DNA of 64,000 bases from Chitinasiproducens palmae (GCF_900095735.1 NZ_FNLO01000006.1:62001-126000), one strand, 5' to 3'. Positions 44,246 through 52,979 are shown, counted from the stretch's first letter. Program-made: numbers and translations. The notes: generated by a model not told the origin, from the letters alone.

Positions 44246-44353
44246 GAACCACCTCCGAGGAGCGCGTATCGCGAAAGCGCTGCCGCATGCGACGATCCGG
44301 TCGCTGCGGCTTTGGTACGGCGAGCACTTTTCCGTACTCGTTGCAGGCTATCG

Positions 44354-45367
44354 CTAGAGATCCAGGGTCAGCGTCGGGCCGGCAGGTCTCGAAACGCACA
44401 CAGTCAGAAATTCGTCGCGCTCGTCATCGTTGAGGATGAAGTCGTTGTGCTCGACCTCGCCGTCGCGATAGCGCACCTTGCAAGTCGCGCACAGGCCGGC
44501 ACAACACGACGTGGGTACTTCGACACCCGCCTCGTTCAGTGCGTCGGCGAGGTTCTGGTCGGGACCGACGTGCAGGACCTGTCCCGTGCTTGCAATCGTC
44601 ACCTGGCAACCGGCCGCCCGCTCGGCGGTTTCGCCTGCCTCGCGCCTGGGTTTCTCGGGTGCCTTGAAGTGCTCGAAATGAACGGTGCCGGCTGGCCAAT
44701 GGCTGGCAGCGTCGGCACATGCCGCCATGAAACCGCCTGGCCCGCAATAGTAGACATGCGTGTCGGGCGCGGGCTCGAGCAGCAACCGTTTCAGGTCAAG
44801 GCGATTGGCATCGTCGCCATCATCGAAGTGATAGTGCACCTTGCCGGCACGCCGCATCGCTTCCAGTTCAGGCCCGAATGCCGCTGCTTCGGGACTGCGG
44901 GCACAGTAGTGCATTTCGAAGTCAACGTGGCGCATTTCCAGTTCGTGCGCCATCGCCTTCAGGGGTGTGACCCCGATGCCACCCGCAATGAGAATCACCT
45001 TTCTGGCGCCGGCAGCCAACGCGAAGTGATTGCGCGGGATGCTGATCGTGACAATGTCGCCAGCATGCAGGCTCTCATGCACTGCCCGCGAGCCGCCCCG
45101 CCCGCCCGCATCCTTCAGCACGGCGATCACGTATCGGTGTCGCTCCGCGGGAGCGTTGCAAAGAGAATACTGCCTGATGACGCCATTTTTCAAATGAACG
45201 TCGATGTGCGAGCCGGCATCGAATGGCGGCAGCATCTTCCCGCTCGGACTCGTCAGTTCATAGGAGTTGATGCCGTTGCCCTCGTAGCGAATCTGCTTGA
45301 CCCGGACATCGAGCGTGCCCGCCTCGATGTCCTGTACCGCTTCCATCCTTTCCAACACCGTGTCCAT
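44354..45367 (-). CDS. Oxygenase reductase, ferredoxin-NAD(P)H type (VanB/Pdr class IA)
   Basis: A 337-residue reductase. The FMN/FAD domain contains IRQYSLCNAP, the NAD-binding domain KVILIAGGIGVTPLKAMAHEL and YYCGPGGFMAA. The C-terminal plant-type 2Fe-2S domain is CCAGLCATCKVRYRDG with the last Cys in LTVCVS. This flavin-NAD-ferredoxin order is that of phthalate dioxygenase reductase and VanB. It passes electrons from NAD(P)H to the Rieske oxygenase encoded 86 bp upstream. The start 45367 has GGAGGA; an upstream ATG adds 16 atypical residues. Confidence 0.92.
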   Translation of the reverse strand: MDTVLERMEAVQDIEAGTLDVRVKQIRYEGNGINSYELTSPSGKMLPPFDAGSHIDVHLKNGVIRQYSLCNAPAERHRYVIAVLKDAGGRGGSRAVHESLHAGDIVTISIPRNHFALAAGARKVILIAGGIGVTPLKAMAHELEMRHVDFEMHYCARSPEAAAFGPELEAMRRAGKVHYHFDDGDDANRLDLKRLLLEPAPDTHVYYCGPGGFMAACADAASHWPAGTVHFEHFKAPEKPRREAGETAERAAGCQVTIASTGQVLHVGPDQNLADALNEAGVEVPTSCCAGLCATCKVRYRDGEVEHNDFILNDDERDEFLTVCVSRPAGPTLTLDL

Positions 45368-45453
45368 ATACGCTTCCTCCCTGGCGTTCGACCGCCGCCC
45401 GCCGCGCCCGGCCAACGCTGGCGTGCAAGCGGCTGCGGCTCTGCAGGCGCGCG

Positions 45454-47001
45454 TCAGGCCCGCTTCAGCGATTGCTCGAGCGCCTCGAACCTGTCGCGCA
45501 CGAAGTCCGCGCGTTCAGCGCCCTTCATGCCGTCGCTCTCGGTCAGGATCTGGACGACCGACTTGAGCACCTTGCGCCGCCGCGTCACCTCCTCTTCGAC
45601 GGTGGCACCCTCCTCGACTTCGAAGACATTGCCCGAACAAAAGCTGTTCGGCGCGCCACCAAGTTCGCGGAACCATTCGGCAAAGCCGTGCGCCGACGAT
45701 GCGGCGTTGTTGCCACGAACGGCATCGCGCAGCATCTTGCGGAATTGGTACAGGCCGGCATCGAATTTGGTCGGATTTTCCAGCGCGTGGACCGCGATCG
45801 GTCGCTGGCTGATGATGGCCTCGTAGTCGCCCGGCGCGTATTGAGCCTCCTTGTAGATGGCTCGCTCACGATGGTTGGTGGGGATCGGCGGCATGTCCTC
45901 GAGCTTGTACTTGCCGAAGCGTTCTGGACGACGCATTGCAACCTGCCCCTCGAGGAAGTCGATCGTCTCGTAGCCGACCATCTCCTTGTGGCCCACGCCG
46001 CGCGTGTCGATACCCGGCCCCATCACTCGCCAGCCGATCATCTTGCTGTTCTCGTCGTCCACCGGAACCGTCCAGCGGATGATGTGGAAGCGGCTGAAAA
46101 ACTTCTTCTTCGAGCCGTCCTCGGACGTGTACGCGTGCAGGCTGAGGTTCGGCAGCACCTGGTGCTGGACGCGCACGAAAAGCCGGTCCTTGTTGACACG
46201 GCGCGCGCCGGCACACGCCAGGCTGCGACCGCTCTGCACGGGAACGAAGTTCATGTCAGGCGCCACTTCCATCGAGGCGGCGCCCACTTCGTCGAAAGTC
46301 GTGCCTTGATAGTGACCGTCCACCACATTCTTGCCGGCGTGTAGCGCCGTCGGGTGATAGTTATCGGCGGCGTTGTCCTGCACCTGCAGCCAGTTGCAAT
46401 GCTGGAAATTGCTGTACGGCACCAGCTCGTCGCCAGGCAGCACCGTGTAGTCCCCTTCCCATTCCGGAAAAGGCGGCTCTTCTTCCGGCGGCCCCATGTA
46501 CGCGAAAACCAGCCCGTTGCGCTCGACCGCCTTGTATGCGCCCTGACGAATCGAGCATGCATACTTCTCCGCTTCCTTTTCCTCGCCCTTCGGAAAGGGG
46601 ACGTGCAGACAGGCGCCGTCGACGTCGAACACCATGCCGTGATAGCAGCACATGATGCCGCGTTCCTGGATTGCACCATATTCCAGCGAAGCGCCACGAT
46701 GCACGCAGTGAGCATGCAGCACCCCGACGCGCCCGCTCTTGTCGCGAAATGCGACCAGCTCCTCGGTGAGGATTTTCAGAAAGCGGGGCGTGTCCGTCAG
46801 TTCCATCGACATACACACCGGGTGCCAGAAGCGCCGCATGTATTCGCCCATCGGCGTGCCGGGGCCAGTCTCGGTGAGTTCGGGGTCGTGATCCGGCGTG
46901 CGGTTGGCGTAGTAGCCGCCGAACGGCGTCAGCTTCTTTGCCACCGGACCGGCGCCGCCGGCGCGCTTCTGTTCATCCATCTTGTCCGATTTGACACTCA
47001 T
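45454..47001 (-). CDS. Rieske non-heme iron oxygenase, large subunit
   Basis: A 515-residue oxygenase. The Rieske cluster ligands are in HAHCVHRGASLEYG (C-x-H) and CCYHGMVF (C-x2-H), about residues 98-120. The mononuclear iron site is DNAADNYHPTALHAGK, which has two His at the expected spacing. It is longer than VanA or Pht3 types (about 350-450), with extra C-terminal sequence. No beta subunit gene is adjacent, consistent with an alpha-only phthalate-type oxygenase. GGAG precedes the ATG. Probably hydroxylates or demethylates an aromatic acid. It heads the leftward operon, controlled by the palindrome at 47082. Confidence 0.92.
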   Translation of the reverse strand: MSVKSDKMDEQKRAGGAGPVAKKLTPFGGYYANRTPDHDPELTETGPGTPMGEYMRRFWHPVCMSMELTDTPRFLKILTEELVAFRDKSGRVGVLHAHCVHRGASLEYGAIQERGIMCCYHGMVFDVDGACLHVPFPKGEEKEAEKYACSIRQGAYKAVERNGLVFAYMGPPEEEPPFPEWEGDYTVLPGDELVPYSNFQHCNWLQVQDNAADNYHPTALHAGKNVVDGHYQGTTFDEVGAASMEVAPDMNFVPVQSGRSLACAGARRVNKDRLFVRVQHQVLPNLSLHAYTSEDGSKKKFFSRFHIIRWTVPVDDENSKMIGWRVMGPGIDTRGVGHKEMVGYETIDFLEGQVAMRRPERFGKYKLEDMPPIPTNHRERAIYKEAQYAPGDYEAIISQRPIAVHALENPTKFDAGLYQFRKMLRDAVRGNNAASSAHGFAEWFRELGGAPNSFCSGNVFEVEEGATVEEEVTRRRKVLKSVVQILTESDGMKGAERADFVRDRFEALEQSLKRA

Positions 47002-47081
47002 GCCTGTACTCCGGTGATTGAGGGGGCCACCAACTGGTGTTCTTGTCGTTGCACGCGTCGCTAGAATACCGTGCTCTGAAT

Positions 47082-47093
47082 TCTGTATACAGA
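47082..47093. promoter_or_regulatory. Palindromic operator candidate for the oxygenase operon
   Basis: TCTGTATACAGA is a perfect 12-bp palindrome in an AT-rich patch 81 bp before the Rieske oxygenase start. TGTATACA-type centres are common GntR operators, and a GntR gene lies just upstream. Confidence 0.55.
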
Positions 47094-47716
47094 GTTTAGT
47101 ATTTCGCTGCCGCTGCTGTCTCTATGGGTTAACGCCGAGCTGCCAGAAAGCGTTGGCGTTGGGCGCTTTCGCTACCGCCGGTGCGCGCGCCGCGCGTCTG
47201 GGTGGAACGCTCCGACGTGCGACTTGGCGTCGAACGACTGCAAGCTGGCGCCCGCAACCGCTCGGCTGCGCGGCGCGAGAAGCCGCGGTCGTGCCGCGGG
47301 GGCAGCGCGAAATCAGGGAATGCGGGGAAACAATGGCGCGAGATACGCGACGATGCGGCCCGCGCGAACCCGTCCTGCGCACGCCAGCATGACGACAACA
47401 TCCGTGGCGTTGCAGGTTCGCTCAAGCGGCTGATGCCTGTGGCGCGCATTACGCAATCAACGCGTCTGGCGGCAGGGAATGCACGACGACAAGAGGCAAT
47501 TACCGCTGAGCGGCGAACCCGCTGGGGCAGCCTGCTGGTCGCGCACTACTGACTATGCCCCAAGCGTTGTCGGCTTTTTCGGGATGCAATGGCGAGCCGA
47601 CGCGGATGGATTGTGGGACAGGCCCGGCAGTCAGTTCGAAAGCGCACTCGCGGCCCAAGCCGTCGCGTCCGCGGCGCCGGCAGTACGTTAGCAACGGTGC
47701 CCGGGCAGACGCGGGG
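47094..47716. other. Intergenic region
   Basis: No gene could be supported in these 620 bases. Short open frames exist, such as 47479-47691 (+), but show no family resemblance or ribosome site. It separates the oxygenase operon promoter from the end of the GntR gene. Confidence 0.45.
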
Positions 47717-48376
47717 TCAGCCCTGCTCGCGCATGTTGCGAATCAGATTCTCGCGCGCCGCTTCGAGATGCCGAACGCTCAGGCTCGCGGCCAGGTCTTC
47801 ATCGCCTTTCGCGATGGCCTTCGCGATCGCCGCGTGTTCGTCCCATATCGTTCTTCGCTGGCCCGCGACCCGATGCACGGCGCCCATGACGCGGCGGAGA
47901 TGCATCCACTGGAGGTGCGCCGTTTCGACGATCAGCGGATTGCCGGACGCCGCATAGATGGCGCCGTGGAAGGCCATGTCCGCTTCGATCATCGCCTTGA
48001 TATCGTTGCCACGCGACACCTTCCGGCCGGTGGCGATAAGCGACTCGTCTAGCGCGACGCGCTGTCTCGCGGCCAGACGCGCCGCGAGACCGTCGAGCGC
48101 TTCGCGAAATTGATACAAGTGCCCCACCCGCGCGATGTCGAGCGGCGTCACCTGTAGGCCCCGTCCGGGCGCATCCTCGACCAGGCCGTCCTTCTTGAGA
48201 AGCCGGAAAGCCTGCAACACGGGCGAGCGGGACACCGACAGCTGTTCCGCGATCTCTTCCTGAACGATGCGCGTGCCCGGCGCAATCGACCCTTCGCTAA
48301 TGGCGTCCAGCAGAATCCGATAGACCTCTTCGACGTAGTCCGTACGAGCCTGAACCTTGGCGAGTTGAGCCGACAT
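47717..48376 (-). CDS. GntR-family regulator, FCD subfamily
   Basis: A 219-residue regulator. The winged helix (EEVYRILLDAISEGSIAPGTRIVQEEIAEQL followed by VSRSPVLQAFRLLKKDGLV) is followed by an FCD domain with metal-type residues in IEADMAFHGAIYAASGN and HAAIAKAIAKGD. It is encoded upstream of the oxygenase operon on the same strand and probably represses it. An operator-like GGATAC repeat lies 16 bp before its own start, which suggests autoregulation. Confidence 0.88.
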   Translation of the reverse strand: MSAQLAKVQARTDYVEEVYRILLDAISEGSIAPGTRIVQEEIAEQLSVSRSPVLQAFRLLKKDGLVEDAPGRGLQVTPLDIARVGHLYQFREALDGLAARLAARQRVALDESLIATGRKVSRGNDIKAMIEADMAFHGAIYAASGNPLIVETAHLQWMHLRRVMGAVHRVAGQRRTIWDEHAAIAKAIAKGDEDLAASLSVRHLEAARENLIRNMREQG

Positions 48377-48391
48377 ATTTCGATTTTCGAA

Positions 48392-48408
48392 CTGGATACC
48401 CGATACTA
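48392..48408. promoter_or_regulatory. Operator candidate upstream of the GntR gene
   Basis: CTGGATACCCGATACTA contains TGGATAC followed by GATAC as a direct repeat, within the promoter of the GntR gene at 47717. It matches the core of the sites in the hydroxyproline island (GTATCCA in reverse). Confidence 0.45.
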
Positions 48409-48478
48409 TCAGAATCGCACTTTCGATAACCGAAACGTGAGGACCGCGTACCTCCCGCGCGATCAGGACTGTTCCCCC

Positions 48479-49099
48479 TCATCCATTCGTGTGCGGAACG
48501 ACCGCGAGCCACACTGGCACATGCCCATTCTCGCAATAGCTGACCAGTTCCCGCGCCAACACCGCACTCGTGAGCGCGTGTCTCGCGCGCCTGACGTCGT
48601 CCCAACTGAGCGCCTGCAGCATAACGATCGCTTTGTCCGCGCGATAACGCTGTGCTTGCTCCAATGCCAAGCGCTTGTCCGCCTCGAACTGGGCGGCGCT
48701 GATGCCGCCCGCGTCCCTGACGACCAGCGACGCCAGCGCCTCGGCGGCCCGGGCGAGGATCCACCACGCGTCGCTGCCGCCCAGCACGGGCGAGTCGATG
48801 CGTACACGCAGCAGTCCGCTGATTTCGGAGAGCGAGGCGCGCGCCTTCAATGCACGCCGGCCGGCGACCGGGATCTCGTCGCCGATGTCCCATGCCGCGA
48901 GATCGCCGCCAGCCGATCCGGGCCGCAAAGCGTTGAAGCCCGAGTCGCCGAGCAGCGAGGGCGTGGGCTCGGTCACTTCGCCAGACTCGACAGTCAAGAA
49001 ATCGGGAAGTCTCAACATAAGATGCATCGCGCCTGTCGGTGGGCCGTCGACGCGCGCCGACACCCGGAAGCGCGCCAAGTGAATGCTGTACCCGGACAT
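48479..49099 (-). CDS. Unrecognised protein of 206 residues
   Basis: Starting MSGYSIHLARFRVSARVDGPPTGAM. The product has no membrane segment, signal peptide or motif that I recognise. The C-terminal half, LARAAEALASLVVRDAGG through QALSWDDVRRARHALTSAVL, looks like helical bundles. The amino-acid composition is that of a normal protein and no disrupting stop is seen. It lies upstream of the GntR gene on the same strand with a 102-bp gap, so it could share a transcript. The start is uncertain; the Shine-Dalgarno sequence is weak. Confidence 0.55.
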   Translation of the reverse strand: MSGYSIHLARFRVSARVDGPPTGAMHLMLRLPDFLTVESGEVTEPTPSLLGDSGFNALRPGSAGGDLAAWDIGDEIPVAGRRALKARASLSEISGLLRVRIDSPVLGGSDAWWILARAAEALASLVVRDAGGISAAQFEADKRLALEQAQRYRADKAIVMLQALSWDDVRRARHALTSAVLARELVSYCENGHVPVWLAVVPHTNG

Positions 49100-49505
49100 T
49101 ACTCGCCGGCGCCGGGATAACGTATCCGTGCAAACGTGTAAGCCGATCGCCGCGACCGCGCTTCTCACGATGCAGCGTTCGCATCGGCGACTGGGCTGCC
49201 TGAGAGGTCGCGCGCGTTGCTGTGAGTGCTCATCAACTACTGGCGAGCCTGGCTGGACGCGCGAGGTACTGACGCGTCGACCGACGCCCGCTCAGGCGAC
49301 CACCCCATTGCGCGCAGTAGCCGAACCTAACGCAAGCTCGGCGACGCGAACAGGGCATGGCAGCCGCCGCGCGCAAGGTTCCCCGCACCGAAATAGAGAG
49401 GCATACATCACCAGTGGCAATAGCGCGCGCGTTGCCTGGGCGCAGGCGTCGGGGCGCTGTCTCGACGGTTGACCCGAACGCGGCCACCGCCTAAGCTGGA
49501 AGAAT
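49100..49505. other. Intergenic region
   Basis: No gene recognised. The right end becomes AT-rich and leads into the operator at 49506 and the start of the ketimine-reductase gene. Confidence 0.4.
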
Positions 49506-49517
49506 ATTGTATCCAAT
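49506..49517. promoter_or_regulatory. Operator candidate of the hydroxyproline island, site 1
   Basis: ATTGTATCCAAT, with ATTG/CAAT inverted arms, lies one base before the AGGAG ribosome site (49519-49523) of the dehydrogenase at 49529. A bound regulator here would sit across the transcript start region. Confidence 0.55.
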
Positions 49518-49528
49518 CAGGAGTTGCG

Positions 49529-50542
49529 GTGGACGTGGTCAACTTGTCCCTTGAGGCAGTTCACGAGCTTGCGGTAAGCGTGCTGACAAGCAATGGCATG
49601 GCGCACGATCACGCGGAGGCGATCGCGACGGTCATCACGGCGGGCCAGCGTGACGAATGCCACTCCCATGGCATTTATCGGCTTCTAGTCTGCGTGAACT
49701 CGCTGCGCAAAGGTAAGCTCTCGGGGGGGGCTCGACCTGAAATCTCTCATCTGTCTCCAGCGGTCGTGCGCGTCAACGCGCATTTCGCATACTCGCAACT
49801 CGCCTTCGCGCAGGGAAGCAAAGTTCTCGTGGAGAACGCCCGACGTCTGGGTATTGCAGCGATGGCCATTACCAACTGCTTCCACTTTTCCGCATTGTGG
49901 CCGGAAGTCGAGGCACTTGCTGCAGAGGGTCTGGCCGCCATCGCGATGACGCCGAGCCATAGTTGGGTGGCCCCCGCAGGAGGTACGAAGCCCGTATTCG
50001 GTACAAATCCAATCGCGTTTGCGTGGCCCCGGCCTGGGAAACTGCCGTTCGTCTTCGATTTCGCAACAAGCGCCATTGCGCGTGGCGACATCGAACTGCA
50101 CCGACGCGCCGGAAAATCGATCCCGCTGGGATGGGCGGTGGATGAGGCCGGTGCGCCAACGACCGACCCGAGCGCCGCGATGCATGGCGCGATGTTGACC
50201 TTTGGCGGGCACAAAGGATCGGCGTTGGCTGCCATGGTCGAATTGCTCGCAGGCTCGCTTATCGGTGACCTTACTTCCATCGAGTCGCAAAAATTCGACG
50301 AAGGCGCTGGGGCCACGCCCTGCCACGGAGAGTTGCTTATTGCGTTCGACCCCGAAGTGTTCGGGGCGGGCCGCCGCGCCGAAGGTGACGCATACGCCGA
50401 GGAACTATTCGCTGCAATCGTCGGTCAAGGTGCCCGCCTGCCATCCCAGCGTCGATTCGAGGCGCGGGCACGAAGCGAGACGAACGGTGTATTCGTATCG
50501 GCGCAACTTCTCGCGGACGTCGAAGCGCTCATTCCTGCCTGA
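49529..50542 (+). CDS. Ketimine reductase-type malate/lactate dehydrogenase family (Pyr2C reductase, LhpD-like)
   Basis: A 337-residue LDH2/MDG-family oxidoreductase. The GTG start at 49529 is chosen because AGGAG lies five bases upstream; it begins VDVVNLSLEAVHEL. Family motifs are ECHSHGIYRLL (catalytic His), FGTNPIAFAWP and FGGHKGSALAAMVELLAG (NADPH binding). Members next to hydroxyproline genes reduce delta1-pyrroline-2-carboxylate to L-proline, the step that follows oxidation of D-proline or dehydration of trans-3-hydroxyproline. Its place in this island supports that role, though a malate- or ureidoglycolate-type substrate cannot be excluded. Confidence 0.85.
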   Translation: MDVVNLSLEAVHELAVSVLTSNGMAHDHAEAIATVITAGQRDECHSHGIYRLLVCVNSLRKGKLSGGARPEISHLSPAVVRVNAHFAYSQLAFAQGSKVLVENARRLGIAAMAITNCFHFSALWPEVEALAAEGLAAIAMTPSHSWVAPAGGTKPVFGTNPIAFAWPRPGKLPFVFDFATSAIARGDIELHRRAGKSIPLGWAVDEAGAPTTDPSAAMHGAMLTFGGHKGSALAAMVELLAGSLIGDLTSIESQKFDEGAGATPCHGELLIAFDPEVFGAGRRAEGDAYAEELFAAIVGQGARLPSQRRFEARARSETNGVFVSAQLLADVEALIPA

Positions 50543-50932
50543 CAAGCGGACATCGTGCCAAGCTTGGTTCGACTGACGTCGCCGCGCTATCAGCCCCGAC
50601 CGATCAAGCGAAGCCGCGTATCCGGCATCCCGTGCGCCCGGCGCCTCGGAACGGGATTTCGGCGCCATGTCGTTCATCGACCGCGACTGCCGGCCCAGGG
50701 TGCAATCACGCACTTACCGGCTGTGGCACGACTACTACCATGGGACTGCCGCCTCGACGCGCCGCCCATCTTCTCGGTCCGCAAACACTCGCCTTCGAAA
50801 CTCAGGTTGCCCGCGTCCAGCCCTTCCTGACAACGGGCGACATGCAACGACACCGACGCGGTCGCGCCCCACCCATGCGTTTCGCCTGAGCCAAGCGCGC
50901 GCCATCCGCGCAGCATTGGCACGAACCGGGTC
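50543..50932. other. Intergenic region
   Basis: No gene supportable in these 390 bases. The MFS promoter follows at once. Confidence 0.4.
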
Positions 50933-50961
50933 TTGACTTAGGATTTTGGATACAGGATATT
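50933..50961 (+). promoter_or_regulatory. Promoter with embedded operator, site 2
   Basis: TTGACT (50933-50938), a 17-base spacer and GATATT (50956-50961) form a good sigma-70 promoter. The spacer contains TTGGATACA (50946-50954), the reverse complement of the TGTATCCAA core seen at site 1. A regulator there would block RNA polymerase directly. It lies 50 bp before the MFS start. Confidence 0.65.
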
Positions 50962-51011
50962 GTTTTCATATCTCCGCTCCGTGCGGCCTCGTCTCCGATA
51001 GGGAGTTTCGT

Positions 51012-52424
51012 ATGTCTCCGATTGCCGCACGTCTCGAACGGCTGCCGTTCAGTCGCTTCCACTTCAAGCTCCTTGTAATGGGTGGCTTGGGCTTTATGTT
51101 CGAGGCCATCGACGCGGCGATCATTGCGTTCATCCTTCCCGTCGTCCGAACCAAATGGCATCTGAGCAGTTTCGAGACGGGCATCCTCGGCAGCAGCACC
51201 TACGTAGGCTTCCTGATCGGTGCGTTGTTTGCGGGCTTGTTGGGCGACCGCTTCGGTCGCCGCGTCGTGATGATGTGGGCGCTAACCTTCTTCTGCGTGA
51301 TGACATTTGCCAACGCGTTCGTGAGCGACTGGCACACATTCGCGGCCCTGCGCGCAATTGCCGGCATCGGCATGGGCGCAGAGGGTGCGATTATCGCGCC
51401 GTTCCTCGTCGAATTCGTCAGCAATCGCTATCGCGGTGCGTTCACCGGCGCGCTCGCCGGCTTCTTCTCGTTCGGCTTCGTCGCAGCGGCTCTGATCGGT
51501 TACTTCGTGATTCCTTTGAGCCCGGAAGGCTGGCGCTACGCCCTGGTCCTGGTATCGCTGCCGGTGATCGTGCTTCTGTGGTGGCGACGTTCGCTGCACG
51601 AGTCGCCGCGCTGGCTCGAAATTCGGGGACGGCACGCCGAGGCGGAAGCAGTGGTTGCGGACATCGAGCAACAGGTCGAGCGCACTGGCGTCACACTCGC
51701 GCCGGTGACGCCGGTCGAGGGCGACGCGGCCGCCACGCATGGCCACTCCGGTTCGTTCTTCGGCAACCTGAGGCTGCTGTGGAAGCCGCCGATGGCGAAG
51801 ACGACACTGATGAGCTGGTGCCTGTGGCTCTCGGTCACCTTCTGCTCGTACGCGTTCTTCGTGTGGATCCCTGGCCTGCTGATGCAGCGTGGCATGACCA
51901 TCACGAAGAGCTTCTCAGTTTCGATCTTGATCTACCTGGCTCAAATTCCGGGGTATTACTCGTCGGCCTACTTCTGCGAGAAGCTTGGCAGAAAGGCGAC
52001 CATCGTCACCTACATGGCGCTTGCGTGTGTGGCGGGCATCTGGCTGGCGAACGCCGCCAGCGACACGTCGGTCGTCATGGCGTCGATCTTCATGTCGTTC
52101 GCGATGAATGGTGTGAACGCGGGCGAATACGCCTATACCCCTGAGGTGTTTCCGACGCACTTGCGGGCGACCGGGATGGGTACCGCGTCGGCATTCGGTC
52201 GAATCGGCGCAATCTGTTCTCCGATGCTCGTCGGGTATGTCTATCCGATCTGGGGCTTCGCCGGTGTCTTCGGAATAACGACCGCCATCCTGCTGTTCGG
52301 CGCACTCGCGGTCATCTTTTTAGGTGTGTCCACCAGTGGCAAGACGCTGGAGGAAATCACGGCGGAAGAGTACGGCGACGGTAGCGCCGATGGAAACGTC
52401 AATCGTCTGAAAACAGTCAGGTAA
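51012..52424 (+). CDS. MFS permease, sugar/aromatic-acid-porter type, probable hydroxyproline uptake
   Basis: A 470-residue 12-helix MFS protein. MGGLGFMFEAIDAAIIAFILP starts helix 1, GLLGDRFGRRVVMM is the loop 2-3 motif, ESPRWLEIRGR marks the sugar-porter-like end of helix 6, and YTPEVFPTHLRATGMG precedes helix 11. GGGAG supports the ATG at 51012. Its promoter carries the island operator and it is followed in tandem by the GAF gene, so import of hydroxyproline or a proline-type solute is the likely function. Confidence 0.85.
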   Translation: MSPIAARLERLPFSRFHFKLLVMGGLGFMFEAIDAAIIAFILPVVRTKWHLSSFETGILGSSTYVGFLIGALFAGLLGDRFGRRVVMMWALTFFCVMTFANAFVSDWHTFAALRAIAGIGMGAEGAIIAPFLVEFVSNRYRGAFTGALAGFFSFGFVAAALIGYFVIPLSPEGWRYALVLVSLPVIVLLWWRRSLHESPRWLEIRGRHAEAEAVVADIEQQVERTGVTLAPVTPVEGDAAATHGHSGSFFGNLRLLWKPPMAKTTLMSWCLWLSVTFCSYAFFVWIPGLLMQRGMTITKSFSVSILIYLAQIPGYYSSAYFCEKLGRKATIVTYMALACVAGIWLANAASDTSVVMASIFMSFAMNGVNAGEYAYTPEVFPTHLRATGMGTASAFGRIGAICSPMLVGYVYPIWGFAGVFGITTAILLFGALAVIFLGVSTSGKTLEEITAEEYGDGSADGNVNRLKTVR

Positions 52425-52433
52425 GAGGCGCAT

Positions 52434-52979
52434 ATGGAACGGAACGGCAAATCGCCGGCGCTGTCGGCTCTCGAACGCGTTGCCGAAGCACTGCGAGAGA
52501 ATCATTCCAGCGAAGCGTTCTGGAAGACGCTAGAAACGTCGCTTACGGCAGTATTCGGCCAACGGCTTTTCACGGTGCTGGCGTTCGACACGGATTCGCG
52601 CCGCCTCTGTCGGCTCTACAGCAACCGGCCGGACATCAACCCAGTCGGAGGCATCAAGCGCGTGACGCAAAGTCGATGGACAGAGCAGGTTCTCGTGCGT
52701 GGCGAGCTTCTGATCGGATCGAATCGCGAGGACATAAAGTCGGTGTTCTCGGAATATGAAACGCTGTGGTCGATCGGATGCGAGAGCGTGCTGAACATTC
52801 CTGTGCGCACGCGCGGCGTGACGGTAGGAACCCTGAACCTTCTAGACGCAGCGGGCGCGTACGACCATGCTGACCAAGCACTCGCGGCAGTGTTCGGCCA
52901 ACTTGCAGCGTCCGTGCTCAAGGACGAGGCAGCGCGTTTGCGCGGACTGCCCGATCCGGCGTACATGGAGCAAGTGTAA
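52434..52979 (+). CDS. Stand-alone GAF-domain protein
   Basis: A 181-residue protein that is mostly one GAF domain (about 20-165). FTVLAFDTDSRRLCRLYSNRPD and CESVLNIPVRTRGVTVGTLNLLDAAGAYDHAD follow the typical GAF strand order. No output domain, membrane segment or DNA-binding motif. It begins 9 bp after the MFS stop, so it is in that transcript. Similar small GAF proteins sit in other amino-acid catabolic clusters, but the function is not settled. It may bind the substrate and modulate the transporter or the GntR protein. Confidence 0.8.
   Translation: MERNGKSPALSALERVAEALRENHSSEAFWKTLETSLTAVFGQRLFTVLAFDTDSRRLCRLYSNRPDINPVGGIKRVTQSRWTEQVLVRGELLIGSNREDIKSVFSEYETLWSIGCESVLNIPVRTRGVTVGTLNLLDAAGAYDHADQALAAVFGQLAASVLKDEAARLRGLPDPAYMEQV

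Noticed and set aside
47479-47691. A 70-residue plus-strand frame upstream of the GntR gene
   Set aside because: No ribosome site, no similarity to any family I know, Ala-rich tail; not supportable.
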